44,512 nucleotides of DNA from Bryobacter sp. CoA8 C33 (GTDB lineage: Bacteria; Acidobacteriota; Terriglobia; Bryobacterales; Bryobacteraceae), in the NCBI GenBank assembly GCA_019931185.1, contig JAINDK010000071.1:1-44512 (forward strand), written 5' to 3'. Shown here one piece after another: positions 41,879-44,512 of the stretch. A model generated the notes under the pieces. That model ran no database searches. It saw only the letters and a program-made list of their open reading frames with translations, and was not told the DNA's origin. Position 1 is the first letter of the stretch. Each line of letters begins with the position of its first letter. The position numbers were made by a program, and so were the translations under genes.

Positions 41879-42335
41879 AACGCACTCTTTTGCCCCCTGG
41901 AACACGTCCGCCTACCGCGCCCCCGACCAGAGTCCCGGCTTCCGGCTCTGGCGCGACTTTCTGCATTGGCAGCGCAGCCTCAACACGGTGCTTCGGCCTT
42001 TGGGCCTTACCCAGCCGCAGTTCGCGATACTGGCGGTTTGTGCCTGGCTTTCCCGGAAGGATGGATTTACCACTCAGCAACAGGTTGCTCTGCTGACCAA
42101 CATGGACCGGATGCATATCTCTCAGATCGTTTCGCGGCTTGAACGCGACCGTCTGCTGAAGAGAAACGTCGGCGATGCCGACAACCGGGTCAAGAGGATT
42201 ACCTTGACCGACGCCGGCGAGGTTAAGCTGCGGGCAGCCCTCCCCCTAGTCGAAAAACATGATCGCAGCTTCGCCGCCAGCCGGCGAAAAAGCCAGCCCC
42301 TGCTCGGCGAAGCAGATCCATCTTCCACAATCTGA
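41865..42335 (+). CDS. MarR-family transcriptional regulator
   Basis: A 156-residue winged-helix repressor. Landmarks are LRPLGLTQPQFAILAVCAWL near 42-61, the DNA-recognition helix TTQQQVALLTNMDRMHISQI and VSRLERDRLLKR near 69-100, and the wing with DADNRVKRITLTDAG near 104-118. MarR proteins release DNA on binding small aromatic or drug ligands. The gene overlaps the SRPBCC gene by 14 bases, and the palindrome at 41420 is its likely own target. The last 20 residues (ASRRKSQPLLGEADPSSTI) look less family-like, so the 3' end may be altered. Confidence 0.9.
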   Translation: MAIPETHSFAPWNTSAYRAPDQSPGFRLWRDFLHWQRSLNTVLRPLGLTQPQFAILAVCAWLSRKDGFTTQQQVALLTNMDRMHISQIVSRLERDRLLKRNVGDADNRVKRITLTDAGEVKLRAALPLVEKHDRSFAASRRKSQPLLGEADPSSTI

Positions 42336-42534
42336 CAGGCGGGTATCGGCTGCGGCCGCGGCCCGCCGCGTTCAAACCAGAAGGCGGTTTCCCAGGCCGG
42401 AACGGTTGCGGTGTTGCCATGGGTGCCACGACCGCTTTCACGCCGCCTGAGGATGCTGGTCTAACCTTCGCGGTTGACGCCAAAACGCGCTGCCAGGTCT
42501 CCCCGTTTCAACAATCCGAGCCGTCAAGTCGGCA
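42336..42534. other. Gene-poor region between MarR and the transposase remnant
   Basis: About 200 bases. On the - strand the phrase LLKRGDLAARFGVNREG (near 42465-42515) ends at a stop and resembles a helix-turn-helix fragment, but it is too short to assign. Nothing else is evident. Confidence 0.35.
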
Positions 42535-43545
42535 CTACATTTTCAGCAGCGATTCAGGGATCTCGGCTACCTTGGCCTGACTCCTTGCCGGTGCTTCCGG
42601 CCAAAGCGTGAGTTTCAAGCTGTCCAGCAAAACTACCTGATCCGGCTCTGGCTCGGTCTAACGCGGCATGACCAGTTGCCGGCCGCCGGTTGCCGGAAAG
42701 CACACATCAATCATCCGGATTCTCACGAGCTTTCCAACAACGCCTTCGCTTTCAGACCTGGCGCGTAAGCCGCCAACCGGCTCTTTGCCTCTCCACCAAA
42801 CAATTGCCCGGAAACAACACAAAATATGGACCTCCACCCTCTGTTGCCGTTGTTGATGAAAGCTCGGACGAATCCTCAAGTCGCTCTTCATGCTCTTGGC
42901 CGCTGCCTCAATCCGAGTCAATTGGATGTAGCGTACCCAAAACACCGCTGGGTCTGCTGCCAACTGATTCGAGTACCGCGGATAATCGCAATCAACGAGC
43001 TCGCATACCCTCAGCTTTTGTTTGCCCTCCCGGAACGTAAACGTCTCCGGCGTCACCTCCTCGCCCGCGAACACCAGCGGGGTCTTCACAAATCCAAACG
43101 CCCGGCCAGCCGCTGACCGGGCCTCCCCAATCCCCGCCAACAACGGATCCCGCGCCGGACAACTCCGCCGGATCGCCCGCGGCTTCCATAACAACCGCGC
43201 CAGCTTCTTACTGTTCATCGCCATCTCTTTAGCCTGCCGCCCGCCGCTGCTGGCCAACTCCTGGATCTCGCCACCCTCGGCCGCCAGCTTCACCAACCCC
43301 CGCTCTCGCACCTTACGCCACGGCAATTCCAGCCACTGCTGCTCCATCTTCCGCATCTTCGCCCTCGGTGTGCCCGCCAGATACCGCACCGGCGGATCGG
43401 ACCCGCGCCTTTCCTGCAACACCGCCTCGGCCGGGATGCCCCGGTTCATTCCCCACACCCGCTCAGCCTTGCCGTACATCGATTCGATCCTGACCAGAAA
43501 GTCTTTCAGCGTGGTCTTGTCCGAGGTGTTGCCATCCATCAGCCC
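42535..43545 (-). pseudogene. Degenerate IS1634-type (IS4 superfamily) transposase
   Basis: An open stretch of 293 codons (43539 to 42658) aligns by eye with the second half of IS1634 transposases: DGNTSDKTTLKDFLVRIESM, YGKAERVWGMNRGIPAEAVL, SDPPVRYLAGTPRAK, YIQLTRIEAAAKSMKSDL and RMIDVCFPATGGRQLVMPR. The N-terminal part with the first catalytic Asp is missing. In the second, VMDRGIP has become GMNRGIP, losing the Asp. A TAG follows MPR where Tyr is usual, yet the same frame continues with TEPEPDQVVLLDSLKLTL to a stop at 42535. No terminal inverted repeats are visible. It is clearly inactive. Confidence 0.85.
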
Positions 43546-43913
43546 GTGTCAAATCCTCAGTGAATTTGTAATCAACTCCAGTGGGTGGGTTTAAGATTGC
43601 TCTTTCCTAAGCCGAGGATACGCCATGGGCTATCGAAATGGCGAACGCCGTCACGCCCGCTACGAAATCGCGATGGCTCTGCGCCCCATCCCACGCGTCG
43701 AGATCGATTCGCATGGCAATTGCGCGGAGCCAGCCTGAAAACCATCCAACCCTCCCCAGACGCCTTCTTCCCGCATTACAAAAAAATCCTAAAAAATATC
43801 TCCCCTCCCCTCAATTACTTACGCCCCAACCCCCGGCGCCCCCTTCCCCCTCCCGTGCTACTCCTTTCAATCGAGGCCTAACCTCCATCCCAATTCGAAA
43901 GTGAGTTTCCCCC
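43546..43913. other. Region between the transposase remnant and the last gene
   Basis: 368 bases. A 37-codon ORF (43625-43738, MGYRNGERRHARYEIAMALR at its start) has a GAGGA seven to eight bases before its ATG, but shows no family similarity and may be chance. From about 43,740 the + strand returns to C-rich, with an A-rich patch (near 43,778-43,800) that might hold the promoter of the next gene. No terminal repeat is found. Confidence 0.3.
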
Positions 43914-44512
43914 ATGCAACACCGCTTAGCCAATCTCCTCAACGCCCAGAAGTCCACCGGCCCCCGCTCCTCCGAGGGCAAAGCCAAATCCGCCACCAAC
44001 TCCACCAAACACGGCCTCCAGGCCCAACCCTCCACCCTCTTCGCCGCCCTCCCCGATCAGCACGCCAGCTTCGAGGCCCTCCGCCTGCAACTCTTCGCCC
44101 AGTGCCTCCCCGACGGCGCCGCCGAACTCGAAGCCTTCGAACGCTACGCCTTCAATCTCTTCCAGTCCCGCCGCGCCCGCTCCTTTGAAATCGACGCCTT
44201 CTCCCGCTTCTCAAACGAACCCAACTCCGAGCCCCTCCTCCGCTCCCTCGACCGCATCGTCCAAATTGCCTCCCAACTCGAGCGCCGCGCCGACCGCGCC
44301 CTCAACGAACTCCGCAAACTCCAGGCCGACCGCTGCCTCGCCGCCGACGTCCAAAACGAAATGTACCTCTTCGAACAACAGGTCCCCGTCCCCGCTTCCC
44401 TGCCCCTCGCCCAGCTCCGCCGCTCCCACCACGCCGTCCGCCTCGCCGCCATGCTCCTCACCCTCGACCCGCCCGTCCAACAACTCTTCGCCGATCTCCG
44501 CCAACGCCAAAC
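43914..44512 (+). CDS. Uncharacterised protein with N-terminal STGPRS/EGK/KHG motif (3' end outside window)
   Basis: About 199 residues are visible, and the frame is open to the right edge. The N-terminus MQHRLANLLNAQKSTGPRSS EGKAKSATNSTKHGL is a recognisable signature (N-x-x-S-T-G-P-R-x-x-x-G-K-x-x-x-x-x-N-x-x-K-H-G) of small proteins found in many copies in some acidobacterial and planctomycete genomes, with unknown function. The rest is helical, with heptad-like stretches (DRIVQIASQLERRADRALNE, LRKLQADRCLAA). Codon use (C-ending) matches the + strand genes of the main window, so it is native. It starts after the island-like region. I call it a real gene without a function. Confidence 0.75.
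   Translation, partial: MQHRLANLLNAQKSTGPRSSEGKAKSATNSTKHGLQAQPSTLFAALPDQHASFEALRLQLFAQCLPDGAAELEAFERYAFNLFQSRRARSFEIDAFSRFSNEPNSEPLLRSLDRIVQIASQLERRADRALNELRKLQADRCLAADVQNEMYLFEQQVPVPASLPLAQLRRSHHAVRLAAMLLTLDPPVQQLFADLRQRQ

Noticed and set aside
41110-42660. Stop-codon reassignment, since several Tyr positions are stops
   Set aside because: It occurs only in genes with other damage. TAA, TAG and TGA all end intact genes elsewhere in the window.
1-44512. CRISPR arrays, tRNA genes, rRNA genes, prophage genes
   Set aside because: I looked for regular repeats with spacers and for tRNA/rRNA consensus blocks and saw none. The only tandem repeats are those at 22164 and 31185.

Overview
The window looks like a chromosomal segment of an acidobacterium, most likely of the Solibacter/Bryobacter type. 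This is inferred from gene content only. It carries a large Oar-like TonB-dependent receptor with an N-terminal carboxypeptidase-regulatory domain, a PEP-CTERM protein, a PSCyt1/DUF1549/DUF1553 plus DUF1501 pair, a neutral ceramidase and leuABCD. It is very GC-rich and tightly packed, with many stop/start overlaps (TGATG, GTGA, TAGATG). The + strand is strongly C-rich whatever the gene orientation: + strand genes use C-ending codons and - strand genes use G-ending codons.

Layout. 1-4375 (-): ftsY, ribD, ribE, then two coupled membrane/exported proteins of unknown function. 4425-11259 (+): a cell-envelope glycan cluster with a SAM methyltransferase, a dolichol-phosphate-mannose-synthase-like GT2, a GT-C-like membrane protein, an IPT/TIG lipoprotein, and a 923-residue protein joining a GT-C-like membrane domain to a VanX-like D,D-dipeptidase. 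11231-12436 (-): an MFS transporter. 12538-13170: a promoter, a structured RNA/mini-ORF element, a shared terminator and rnpB (RNase P RNA, - strand). 13392-18118 (+): PEP-CTERM protein, terminator, then the cytochrome-c-like/DUF1549 and DUF1501 pair. 18111-18441 (-): a broken ExbD/TolR gene. 18530-21471 (-): an M20 peptidase and a D-aminoacylase. 21482-22861: a small secreted protein and a collagen-like protein facing each other.

22935-29257 (-) is a five-gene coupled cluster: beta-helix protein, methyltransferase with an Ig-like tail, ceramidase, PhoD phosphatase and GH5 glycosidase. 29244-30951 (+) holds a Wzt-like protein with a ruined ATPase domain, a zinc-ribbon/PspC protein and a small membrane protein. 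31285-34542 is the TonB receptor, preceded by 11-bp tandem repeats and a promoter. 34560-38862 (-) is leuABCD with a divergent LysR-type regulator at 38997-39914. The shared gap contains a perfect T-N11-A palindrome.

From about 39,980 to 43,600 the character changes. The C-rich bias of the + strand flips to G-rich between about 39,985 and 41,400, and this part holds only decayed genes: a broken vapBC pair and a broken alpha/beta-hydrolase. Next come an intact SRPBCC/MarR pair with its own operator and a degenerate IS1634-type transposase. After 43,740 the C-rich bias returns, with a partial gene of an uncharacterised family at the right edge.

The strongest candidates for something undescribed are the element at 12575-12740, whose first 20 bases can pair throughout with the usual 3' end of 16S rRNA; the GT-C/VanX fusion; and the Wzt-like pseudo-ATPase.
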